From positions 1-64,000 of the forward strand of contig NZ_BAABLD010000001.1 in assembly GCF_039544165.1 (NCBI RefSeq): a stretch of DNA of 64,000 nucleotides, given 5' to 3'. Under the pieces are notes generated by a model. It was not told where the DNA came from, did not search any database, and was given only the letters and a program-made list of their open reading frames with translations. Made by a program: the position numbers and the translations under genes. Source of the stretch: Viridibacterium curvum. Lineage in GTDB: Bacteria > Pseudomonadota > Gammaproteobacteria > Burkholderiales > Rhodocyclaceae. Shown one piece after another: positions 51,852 through 59,435 of the stretch; position 1 is the first letter of the stretch, and each line of letters starts with the position of its first letter.

Positions 51852-53096
51852 ATGTACGTAGCCGTCAAAGGTGGCGAACGCGCCATCGAGCAATCACACG
51901 AGCTGCTGGCGCGCGCGCGGCGTGGCGATGCGGGTGTGGCCGAACTCTCCATCGCGCAGATCAAGCAGCAGCTGCGTCTCGCCGTGGCGCGTGTGATGAC
52001 CGAGGGCTCGCTGTACGACGAAGACCTCGCCGCGCTGGCCATCAAGCAGGCGAGTGGTGATCTCATCGAAGCCATTTTCCTGCTGCGTGCCTATCGCACC
52101 ACGTTGCCGCGTCTGGCGGACAGCGTGCCGCTCGACACCGGCCGCATGCGCATTGAGCGGCGCATCTCCTCGGCCTTCAAGGATCTGCCCGGTGGACAGA
52201 TTCTCGGCCCGACCTATGACTACACGCAGCGCCTGCTGGACTTCAGCCTGCTCGACGAGAGTGGCCCGCTGGTTGCCGAGTCGCACAGCGAAGGGGCGCC
52301 CATCGCTGCACCACGCGTCACCGACCTGCTGGCCAGCGAAGGCCTGCTCGAAGCGACGCGCATTCCCGAGGGCGACGCTGCACCTTTCGATCTGACGCGT
52401 GAGCCCCTGCTGTTCCCGACCAATCGCAGCACGCGTCTGCAGAACCTCGCACGCGGTGACGAGGGCTTCTTGCTGGCCATGGGCTACTCGACGCAGCGTG
52501 GCTACTCGACCACACACCCCTTCGCTGCGGAGATCCGTTTCGGCGCCGTGCCGGTGGAGGTGTTCGTCGAAGAGCTGGGCTTTGCGGTGGAGATTGGCGA
52601 AGTCGAGCTGACCGAGTGCCAGCTCATCAATGACTTCGAAGGTTCGGCGACTGCCGCGCCGCAGTTCACGCGCGGCTACGGGCTGGCCTTCGGGCATGCC
52701 GAGCGCAAGACGATGGCGATGGCATTGGTAGATCGCGCATTGCGCGCCGGCGAGTTCGGCGAAGGCACTGACATGCCGGCCAACAACGAGGAATTCGTGC
52801 TCTATCACAGCGACAACGTCGAGGCCTCGGGCTTCGTGCAGCACTTGAAGCTGCCGCACTACGTGGACTTCCAGACCAATCTGGAGCTGCTGCGTCGGTT
52901 GCGTGCGGAGTGGATGAGCACTGACGATTCCCGGGCGGAGAACAAGCAGCCCTCACCCGGCGCTACGCGCCACCCTCTCCCGCCGGGAGAGGGCTACGGT
53001 GGCCCCTCTCCCGGCGGGAGAGGGGATGGGGTGAGGGCAGCCGGAGAGGCGCCGGGGTCTGGCGTGGCCGAGGCCTACGAAGGAGACGAAGAATGA
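51852..53096 (+). CDS. phnI: C-P lyase core subunit with repeat-derived C-terminal tail
   Basis: 414 residues, against about 354 in E. coli. It is the nucleosidase that with PhnGHL joins ATP ribose to the phosphonate. The family part ends soon after VQHLKLPHYVDFQTNLELL. Then an in-frame REP element (52949-53038) codes for about 30 Pro/Gly/Arg-rich residues, followed by a short acidic end that overlaps phnJ. The insert has not broken the frame, so the tail is probably tolerated. ATG at 51852 lies after GGAGATCTG. Confidence 0.93.
   Translation: MYVAVKGGERAIEQSHELLARARRGDAGVAELSIAQIKQQLRLAVARVMTEGSLYDEDLAALAIKQASGDLIEAIFLLRAYRTTLPRLADSVPLDTGRMRIERRISSAFKDLPGGQILGPTYDYTQRLLDFSLLDESGPLVAESHSEGAPIAAPRVTDLLASEGLLEATRIPEGDAAPFDLTREPLLFPTNRSTRLQNLARGDEGFLLAMGYSTQRGYSTTHPFAAEIRFGAVPVEVFVEELGFAVEIGEVELTECQLINDFEGSATAAPQFTRGYGLAFGHAERKTMAMALVDRALRAGEFGEGTDMPANNEEFVLYHSDNVEASGFVQHLKLPHYVDFQTNLELLRRLRAEWMSTDDSRAENKQPSPGATRHPLPPGEGYGGPSPGGRGDGVRAAGEAPGSGVAEAYEGDEE
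52949..53038. repeat. REP-like palindrome, CCCTCACCC family, copy 2, inside phnI
   Basis: GCCCTCACCCGGCG at the left and GGGGTGAGGGC at the right, with CCCTCTCCC/GGGAGAGGG arms between. It matches 49631-49720 and is translated as part of PhnI. Confidence 0.88.
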
Positions 53097-54004
53097 TGCA
53101 CGTCACGACACCCGGCAACGATCAGGACTGGAACACCACGCCTGCGTCGCAAGCAGCCGGCTACAACTTCGCCTACCTCGACGAGCACACCAAGCGCATG
53201 ATCCGCCGCGCGCTGCTCAAGGCTGTCGCCATCCCCGGCTACCAGGTGCCCTTCGGCAGCCGCGAGATGCCTTTGCCTTATGGCTGGGGAACGGGCGGCA
53301 TCCAGGTGACCGCCTCGGTGATCGGTCAGCGCGATGTGTTGAAGGTCATCGACCAGGGCGCGGACGACACGACCAATGCGGTGAATATCCGCAACTTCTT
53401 CCGCAAGGTCACGGGTGTCGCGACGACAGAGAAGACGCGCGAGGCGACGATGATCCAGACGCGCCACCGCATCCCCGAAACGCCTTTGGCCGAAGGGCAG
53501 ATCCTCGTCTACCAGGTACCCATCCCCGAGCCTTTGCGCTGGCTGGAGCCGCGCGAGACGGAGACGCGCACCATGCACGCGCTGCGCGAGTACGGCGCCA
53601 TGCACGTCAAGCTCTACGAAGACATCGTGCGTCACGGCCGCATCGCCACCACCTACGACTACCCGGTGATCGTGAACGGTCACTACATGATGCGGCCCTC
53701 TCCGATCCCGAAGTTCGACAACCCGAAAATGCACCGCAACCCCGCCCTGCAGCTTTTCGGCGCTGGCCGCGAGAAACGCGTCTACGCTGTGCCGCCTTAC
53801 ACCGATGTGCGCTCGCTGGACTTCGACGATCACCCGTTTGCCATCGAGCGCTGGGAGCAGCCCTGCGCGCTGTGCGGCGCGACGGATGCCTACCTCGACG
53901 AGATCATTCTCGACGACAAGGGCGAGCGCATGTTCGTCTGTTCCGACACCGAGTACTGCGGCACGCGGCAGGCGGCGGGGCACAAGGGGGAGATGGCGTC
54001 GTGA
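53093..54004 (+). CDS. phnJ: Radical-SAM C-P lyase
   Basis: 303 residues. The cluster motif is exact for PhnJ: C-x2-C-x21-C-x5-C at 258, 261, 283 and 289 (CALCGATD...VCSDTEYCGTR). The substrate region has YGWGTGGIQVTASVIG. It breaks the C-P bond to release the alkane and leaves ribose cyclic phosphate. Two ATGs (53093 and 53096) overlap the phnI stop; either may be used. Confidence 0.97.
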   Translation: MMHVTTPGNDQDWNTTPASQAAGYNFAYLDEHTKRMIRRALLKAVAIPGYQVPFGSREMPLPYGWGTGGIQVTASVIGQRDVLKVIDQGADDTTNAVNIRNFFRKVTGVATTEKTREATMIQTRHRIPETPLAEGQILVYQVPIPEPLRWLEPRETETRTMHALREYGAMHVKLYEDIVRHGRIATTYDYPVIVNGHYMMRPSPIPKFDNPKMHRNPALQLFGAGREKRVYAVPPYTDVRSLDFDDHPFAIERWEQPCALCGATDAYLDEIILDDKGERMFVCSDTEYCGTRQAAGHKGEMAS

Positions 54005-54017
54005 TCAAAATGCATTT

Positions 54018-54187
54018 ACCACAGAGGCACAGAGGCACACAGAAAGCCGAAGCCGTGAAGCCCCCACAATTTCGTCATTCCCGCGAAGGCGGGAATCCAG
54101 TGACTTTGGTGCGCGCACGACGCTGGATTCCCGCCTTCGCGGGAATGACGGCGCGGTTTTTCCTCTGTGCCTCTATGCTTCTGTGGT
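54018..54187. repeat. Composite nested inverted repeat between phnJ and phnK
   Basis: The outer arms ACCACAGAGGCACAGAGGCA and TGCCTCTATGCTTCTGTGGT pair imperfectly. Inside are two facing dRS3-like palindromes at 54073-54102 and 54121-54151. The whole 170-bp block can fold into one long hairpin. It sits in an operon where other genes touch. Confidence 0.85.
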
Positions 54188-54209
54188 TCAAGGATTCTGG
54201 GTGTGCACA

Positions 54210-54989
54210 ATGAAGCCAACGAATCCACTCCTGCAAGTCCGCAATCTCGCCAAGCACTACGGCCGCCGCATCGGCTGCGAGCAGGTCAGCTTTGACCTCT
54301 ATCCCGGCGAAGTGCTGTGCATCGCCGGCGAATCCGGCTCGGGCAAGTCGACCCTTCTGAACACCCTGGCCTTCCAGCTGCGGCCCGATGCGGGGCAGGT
54401 GATCTATGACCTGAAAGATCGCGGTGCCACCGATCTGGCGACGCTGTCGGATGCAGCGTTGCGCGAGTTGTGGCGCACCGACTGGGGCTTCGTGCGGCAG
54501 AACCCGCGCGACGGCTTGCGCATGCGTGTCTCGGCCGGCGCCAACATCGGCGAGCGCCTGATGGCGGTCGGCAGCCGTCACTACGGCAGCATCCGCGAGG
54601 TGGCGCTGGACTGGCTGCAGCGTGTCGAGATCGATGCGACGCGGCTTGACGATGCGCCGACCTCGTTCTCGGGCGGCATGCAGCAGCGCCTGCAGATTGC
54701 GCGCAACCTCGTGACGCATCCGCGCCTGGTGTTCATGGACGAGCCGACGGCGGGGCTGGACGTGTCCGTGCAGGCGCGCTTCCTCGACCTGCTGCGCGGC
54801 CTCGCGGCTGAGCTGCACATTGCTGTCATCCTCGTCACGCATGATCTGGCCGTGGCGCGCCTGCTGGCGCATCGCCTGATCGTGATGAAGGACGGGCGCA
54901 TCGTCGAGTCGGGCCTCACCGATCAGCTGCTGGATGACCCGCAGCATCCCTACACGCAGTTGCTGGTTTCTTCGGTGCTGGCGGCGTGA
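54210..54989 (+). CDS. phnK: C-P lyase ABC-type ATPase subunit
   Basis: 259 residues from the ATG at 54210. ABC motifs: GESGSGKSTLLNTLAF, the Q-loop WGFVRQNPRDGLRMRVSAG typical of PhnK, signature FSGGMQQR, Walker B LVFMDEPTAGLD. It docks on the PhnGHIJ core and is needed for turnover, not transport. The phnJ-phnK gap is filled by repeats. Confidence 0.95.
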   Translation: MKPTNPLLQVRNLAKHYGRRIGCEQVSFDLYPGEVLCIAGESGSGKSTLLNTLAFQLRPDAGQVIYDLKDRGATDLATLSDAALRELWRTDWGFVRQNPRDGLRMRVSAGANIGERLMAVGSRHYGSIREVALDWLQRVEIDATRLDDAPTSFSGGMQQRLQIARNLVTHPRLVFMDEPTAGLDVSVQARFLDLLRGLAAELHIAVILVTHDLAVARLLAHRLIVMKDGRIVESGLTDQLLDDPQHPYTQLLVSSVLAA

Positions 54990-55001
54990 ACGTTATTGAT
55001 C

Positions 55002-55075
55002 GTCATTCCCGCGAAGGCGGAAATCCAGTGACTTTTCAAACGCCGCTGGATTCCCGCCTGCGCGGGAATGACGGT
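55002..55075. repeat. Paired dRS3-like palindromes between phnK and phnL
   Basis: CGTCATTCCCGCGAAGGCGG (55002) faces CGCTGGATTCCCGCCTGCGC (55045). The pair makes up almost the whole gap. Confidence 0.88.
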
Positions 55076-55087
55076 GTTTGAGTGAGC

Positions 55088-55807
55088 ATGCACATGACCC
55101 ACACAACCCAGATCAAAGTCGACGCCCTCACCAAGGCCTTCACCCTGCACACCCAGGGTGGTGTGCGCATCCCCGTGCTCGAAGCGATCTCCTTCGAGGT
55201 CGCTGCAGGCGAATGCGTGGTGCTCGATGGCCCCTCGGGCGCGGGCAAGAGCACGCTGTTGCGCTGCCTGTATGCGAACTACCTCGCCGCAAGCGGCAGC
55301 ATCCTGGTGCGCGATGCCGCGACGGGCGCGATGCGCGACATCGTGCGCGCCACACCGCAGCAGATCATCGAACTGCGCCGCACGACGATCAGCTATGTGA
55401 GCCAGTTCCTGCGCGTGATCCCGCGCGTGTCGTCGCTCGATATCGTCGCCGAGCCGCTGCTGGCGTTGGGCGAAGACAGGTCCGTGGCACGCGACAAGGC
55501 GGCGGCACTGCTGGCGCAGCTCAACCTGCCCGAGCGCCTGTGGCAGCTGCCGCCGGCCACGTTCTCGGGTGGCGAGCAGCAGCGCATCAACATCGCGCGC
55601 GGCTTCATCGCGGCGCGCCCCATCATGCTGCTCGACGAGCCGACCGCCTCGCTGGATGCGATCAACCGTGCCGTCGTGATCGACCTGATCCGCCAGCGCT
55701 GCGCGGCAGGCACGGCCATCGTCGGCATCTTCCACGATGCCGAGGTGCGCGATGCCGTTGCCACCCGCCGCCTCGCCATTCAACCCGTCACCGCGCTTGC
55801 CGCCTGA
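55088..55807 (+). CDS. phnL: C-P lyase ABC-type ATPase subunit
   Basis: 239 residues from the ATG at 55088; a GTG at 55082 and an ATG at 55094 are alternatives and no strong ribosome site chooses. Motifs: VLEAISFEVAAGECVVLDGP, Walker A GPSGAGKSTLL, the PhnL-specific LYANYL, signature FSGGEQQR, Walker B IMLLDEPTASLD. It works with PhnGHI. It ends 10 bp before phnM. Confidence 0.94.
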   Translation: MHMTHTTQIKVDALTKAFTLHTQGGVRIPVLEAISFEVAAGECVVLDGPSGAGKSTLLRCLYANYLAASGSILVRDAATGAMRDIVRATPQQIIELRRTTISYVSQFLRVIPRVSSLDIVAEPLLALGEDRSVARDKAAALLAQLNLPERLWQLPPATFSGGEQQRINIARGFIAARPIMLLDEPTASLDAINRAVVIDLIRQRCAAGTAIVGIFHDAEVRDAVATRRLAIQPVTALAA

Positions 55808-55817
55808 GGCCCGAACC

Positions 55818-56966
55818 ATGAAGCAATACCTGACCCACGCCCGCGTCGTGCTCGACGATCAGGTGCTCGAAGACGCTGCCGTGCTCGTCGACGAAGGCCT
55901 GATCCGTGCCATCAATCCCGAACAGGTGTCGGGCGCGACCGAGATCAATCTCGCTGGCCAGTGGCTGATGCCCGGCATGGTCGACCTGCACTGCGATGCC
56001 ATCGAGAAGGAAGCCGAGCCGCGTTCGCGCGTGCTTTTTCCGCAGGACTTCGCGTGTCTGAACATCGACCGCCGCAACGCCGCTGCAGGCATCACCACGC
56101 CGTACCACGCGATGTCTTTCGCGCATGCCGAGTGGGGCGTGCGCAACAACGATACGGCGGCTGATCTGGTGCGCGCGGTCAAGCGCTTCAAGGCGAACGA
56201 GCTGGTCGATAACCGCATCCACGTGCGCTACGAGATCACCGACATCACGGCCATGCCCTACATCCTCACGCTGCTCGACGAGGGCGGCGTGGACCTGCTG
56301 TCGATCATGGATCACACGCCGGGGCAGGGGCAGTTCAAGCATCTCGAAACCTATGTGGCCTACATGATGGGCAACCACGGCAGCAGTCGCGAGGCGGCCG
56401 AGCAGATTGCCGAAGAGAAGCGCCGCGCGCGTGAGACGGCTGATGAGCGTGTGCTGGCGGTTATGGCCAAGGCGCGTGAGCTGGGCGTGCCGACGGCGAG
56501 CCATGACGACGATGATCCGCTGCGTGTCGCGACCATGAAGGAGCTGGGGGCGACGATGAGCGAATTCCCGATCAATCTCGACACGGCGCGCGCCGCACAC
56601 GAGGCGGGCCTCGCAACGATTCTCGGCGCCCCTAACGTGATGCGTGGCGGCAGCCAGAGCGGCAACATGCGCGCCTTCGAGGCGATTGCCGCCGGTGTCT
56701 GCGATTGCCTGTGTGCCGACTATGCGCCGGCCACCATGCTCGCCGCTGTCGCCAGCCTCGTGCAGCGCGACGGCCTGGCCCTGCACGATGCAGCACGCCT
56801 GGTAACACTTGGCCCGGCACGCGCCGCCGGCCTCACGGATCGCGGTGAGATCGCGGTGGGCAAGCGCGCCGACCTGATCAGTGTGGCGCATCCTGGCGGG
56901 CAGGCGGCGGTGAGTGGCACCTGGGTGGCGGGGCGGCAGGTGTTTGCGGCGAACTACCCGGCCTGA
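55818..56966 (+). CDS. phnM: Ribose-alkylphosphonate triphosphate diphosphatase
   Basis: 382 residues from the ATG at 55818. It keeps the features of the E. coli protein: VDLHCDAIEKEAEPR, LLSIMDHTPGQGQF, SHDDDDPLRVATM, LGAPNVMRGGSQSGN. It removes pyrophosphate before PhnJ acts. Last of phnGHIJKLM. The phnM2 paralog at 48381 is more distant from E. coli PhnM, so this is the likely pathway enzyme. Confidence 0.95.
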   Translation: MKQYLTHARVVLDDQVLEDAAVLVDEGLIRAINPEQVSGATEINLAGQWLMPGMVDLHCDAIEKEAEPRSRVLFPQDFACLNIDRRNAAAGITTPYHAMSFAHAEWGVRNNDTAADLVRAVKRFKANELVDNRIHVRYEITDITAMPYILTLLDEGGVDLLSIMDHTPGQGQFKHLETYVAYMMGNHGSSREAAEQIAEEKRRARETADERVLAVMAKARELGVPTASHDDDDPLRVATMKELGATMSEFPINLDTARAAHEAGLATILGAPNVMRGGSQSGNMRAFEAIAAGVCDCLCADYAPATMLAAVASLVQRDGLALHDAARLVTLGPARAAGLTDRGEIAVGKRADLISVAHPGGQAAVSGTWVAGRQVFAANYPA

Positions 56967-56984
56967 CGCAGTGTGGGCACGTCG

Positions 56985-57059
56985 CCGTCATTCCCGCGAA
57001 GGCGGGAATCCAGCGACTTTACGAACGCCACTGGGTTCCCGCCTTCGCGGGAACGACGG
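56985..57059. repeat. Paired dRS3-like palindromes after phnM
   Basis: CCGTCATTCCCGCGAAGGCG (56985) faces CACTGGGTTCCCGCCTTCGC (57029). The second copy has G for A in the core (GGTTCCC, GGGAACGACGG). Confidence 0.87.
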
Positions 57060-57105
57060 TACAGAATGCATGATGGCTATTGGTCCGACAGCACGTGAGG
57101 CGGCG

Positions 57106-57732
57106 ATGATGAACCAGACAGACGATCCCCACCGTATCCAGACCCTTGAGCAGTTGCTCGCCCTGTTCGACACGCCCGGCGAAGCCTCGCTGCGCAAGCA
57201 GATCGACTGGCTGCATCCGCTTTACCAGCAGCTCATTGCCGCTTCGTCTTTCGTGGCGCTGGCAACGAGCAACGGTGCCGAGCTGGATGTGTCGCCGCGT
57301 GGCGATCCGGCAGGTTTCGTTCAGGTACTCGACGAGCGCACCCTGCTGCTGCCGGAGCGACGCGGCAACAACCGCCTCGACACCTTGCGCAACCTGATCG
57401 CTGACCCGCGCTGTGCGCTGCTGTTCCTGATTCCTGGCCTCGGCGAGACGCTGCGTGTGAACGGCCGTGCCGAAATCAGCGTGGCGCCCGAGTTACTGGA
57501 GCGCTGTGCGATGCAGGGCAAGCTGCCCAAGTGCGTGCTGCGCATTCACGTTGAGAACGTCTATTTCCAGTGCGCGCGTGCCATCGCGCGTTCGCAGCTG
57601 TGGCAGCCTGCGAGCCTGCCTGCGGGTTTGCCCAGCGCTGGCCAGATTCTCGCTGCCATGGGTGAAGGCTCGTTCGATGGCGAGGCCTACGACCGCGCCT
57701 TGCCGGCGCGGCAGAAAGCCACGCTGTACTGA
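57106..57732 (+). CDS. FMN-binding split-barrel protein (PNPOx-like)
   Basis: 208 residues from the ATG at 57106 with GTGAGG upstream; earlier starts read through the repeat. The split barrel has SFVALATSNGAELDVSPRGD, LLLPERRGNNRLDTLRNLI and ALLFLIPGLGETLRVNGRA. This is the group of pyridoxamine-phosphate-oxidase-related proteins with an extra helical N-terminus. It lies behind phnM, but a link to phosphonates is not shown. Confidence 0.82.
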   Translation: MMNQTDDPHRIQTLEQLLALFDTPGEASLRKQIDWLHPLYQQLIAASSFVALATSNGAELDVSPRGDPAGFVQVLDERTLLLPERRGNNRLDTLRNLIADPRCALLFLIPGLGETLRVNGRAEISVAPELLERCAMQGKLPKCVLRIHVENVYFQCARAIARSQLWQPASLPAGLPSAGQILAAMGEGSFDGEAYDRALPARQKATLY

Positions 57733-57778
57733 CGCTCATGGGCAACCACTTTCCGAACGAGCCCCTTTACGTCCGATA

Positions 57779-57919
57779 CCGTCATTCCCGCGAACGCGGG
57801 AATCCAGAGGCGAGCCGCAGGCGAGAGCTTTTACTCGACGCTGCATTCCGGGCCTCCAACGAAACTGCCTTCGCTCGCGCGAAGGCCCTGTGGATTCCCG
57901 CGTTCGCGGGAATGACGTC
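57779..57919. repeat. Paired dRS3-like palindromes with 80-bp spacer
   Basis: GTCATTCCCGCGAACGCGGG (57779-57807) faces TGTGGATTCCCGCGTTCGCG (57889-57919). The core differs from other copies (GAACGC in place of GAAGGC, compensated in the partner). The spacer has GCGAGAG and GCATTCCGGG remnants. Confidence 0.85.
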
Positions 57920-57987
57920 GATGAAAGCTGCGTCTTGTGGCAACGGCAGGGGCCCTGCCCGACGAAGCTTGCCAGGCAGATGACTGA

Positions 57988-59223
57988 ATGAACGCAGTGC
58001 TGATCCGCATCGTCTGCGCGCTGGGCCTCACGCAGATCATCGGCTGGGGCAGCCTCTATTACAGTGTTGCCGTGCTCGCCAAGCCGATGGCAGACAGCCT
58101 GCAGTGCGATGTGAGCTGGGTGTTCGGTGCCTTCTCGGCGGCGCTCGTCGTATCCGGGCTGTGCGCGCCGCATGCGGGTCGCGCCATCGACCGCTTCGGC
58201 GGGCGTGCCGTGCTAGCAGCGGGCTCGGTGCTGGCGGCGGCGTCGCTGCTGATCATCGCGCTGGCGCCTGCGCTGCCCTTGTTCATCGTCGGCTGGCTGC
58301 TCGCCGGGGCGGCAATGTCGGCCACCCTGTATGACGCTGCGTTTCCCGCGCTCAGTCAGCTCTCGGGCACGCGCTACCGCAGTGCGCTGACGGCGCTCAC
58401 GCTGTTCGGTGGTCTGGCCAGCACGGCTTTCTGGCCGCTGGCCTGGCGTCTGCATAGTGCGTTCGACTGGCGCGTGGCACTCATCAGCTTCGCAGCCCTG
58501 CAGTTGTTCATGTGCTTTCCGCTGCACCGCTGGGCACTGCCGCGTGCCCAGCTGCGCACACAAGCCGAGCGAGATTCGGCGGCCCTGCGTGCCCGCGTCG
58601 CCATGCCGCGCAGTCTGCTTTGGCTGGGCATCGCATTTGCACTCAATGCTTTCGTGTTCTCGGCGATTGGCGCGCACATCGTGGCGGCACTCAGCGAGGC
58701 GACAGCTTCGGTGGCCGACGCGGTGTGGATCGCTGCGCTCATCGGCCCCATGCAGGTGACCGGGCGCATCATGGAATTCGTTTTCGCGCGCCGCGTGGCT
58801 GCGACGCGAGTGGGCGTAGTCACCTTCATGCTCACCGCCGGGGCCATGCTGCTCTTGTGGCAGGCCGGCGCAGCGGGCTGGGTGCCCTGGGTGTTCGCGC
58901 TGGTCTATGGCGCGGCGAATGGGGTAACAACAATAGTGCGCGGCAACGTGCCCGCAGAGTTGTACGGGCGCGAGGATTACGGCGCGCTGATGGGGCGGCT
59001 GGCCCAGCCCTCGTTCTTCGCCAAGGCACTGGCACCGGTGATGGTCTCGCTGCTGCTCAGTGGCGGCCTCTCATACGCCGGCGTGGCCTTGCTGCTGGCC
59101 GTGCTGAGCCTGCTCGCACTAGTGACCTACCTTGCGGCTATCGGGCCCGACCGGCACGCGGGCGAGCAGTCTCAAGTGCTCGTGGATACACCGCAGCGCA
59201 GTCAGCATCGCGGAGCCGTTTGA
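57988..59223 (+). CDS. MFS transporter
   Basis: 411 residues, about 12 membrane helices. N-terminal GLTQIIGWGSLYYSVAVLA and the loop HAGRAIDRFGGRAVLAAGS are typical of the YbfB/OFA-like and arsenite- or multidrug-related MFS groups. It follows the phn genes on the same strand but across a repeat-rich gap. Substrate unknown. It is convergent with leuS. Confidence 0.82.
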   Translation: MNAVLIRIVCALGLTQIIGWGSLYYSVAVLAKPMADSLQCDVSWVFGAFSAALVVSGLCAPHAGRAIDRFGGRAVLAAGSVLAAASLLIIALAPALPLFIVGWLLAGAAMSATLYDAAFPALSQLSGTRYRSALTALTLFGGLASTAFWPLAWRLHSAFDWRVALISFAALQLFMCFPLHRWALPRAQLRTQAERDSAALRARVAMPRSLLWLGIAFALNAFVFSAIGAHIVAALSEATASVADAVWIAALIGPMQVTGRIMEFVFARRVAATRVGVVTFMLTAGAMLLLWQAGAAGWVPWVFALVYGAANGVTTIVRGNVPAELYGREDYGALMGRLAQPSFFAKALAPVMVSLLLSGGLSYAGVALLLAVLSLLALVTYLAAIGPDRHAGEQSQVLVDTPQRSQHRGAV

Positions 59224-59244
59224 GGCAAGCGCGAGCGTTTGCAT

Positions 59245-59416
59245 CGTCATTCCCGCCAGCTTTACGGGTGGCGTAGCCGCACTGCGGTCCCCTCTCCCGC
59301 TAGCGGGAGAGGGGTTGGGGGAGAGGGGCGGCGGGAATCCAGTGACTTTCCGCACACCGTCAAAGCTGACAGCGATTTAACGCCGCTGGATTCCCGCCTT
59401 CGCGGGAATGACGGCG
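59245..59416. repeat. dRS3-like pair with a second repeat inserted in its first copy
   Basis: The first copy is split: CGTCATTCCCGCC (59245) resumes as GGCGGGAATCCAGTG (about 59330). Between them lies a CCCTCTCCC/GGGAGAGGGG palindrome (59289-59328). The intact second copy is CGCTGGATTCCCGCCTTCGC at 59384. This nested block fills the 212-bp gap between the MFS gene and leuS. Confidence 0.85.
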
Positions 59417-59435
59417 TTGGTGGTGGTAAATGGGC

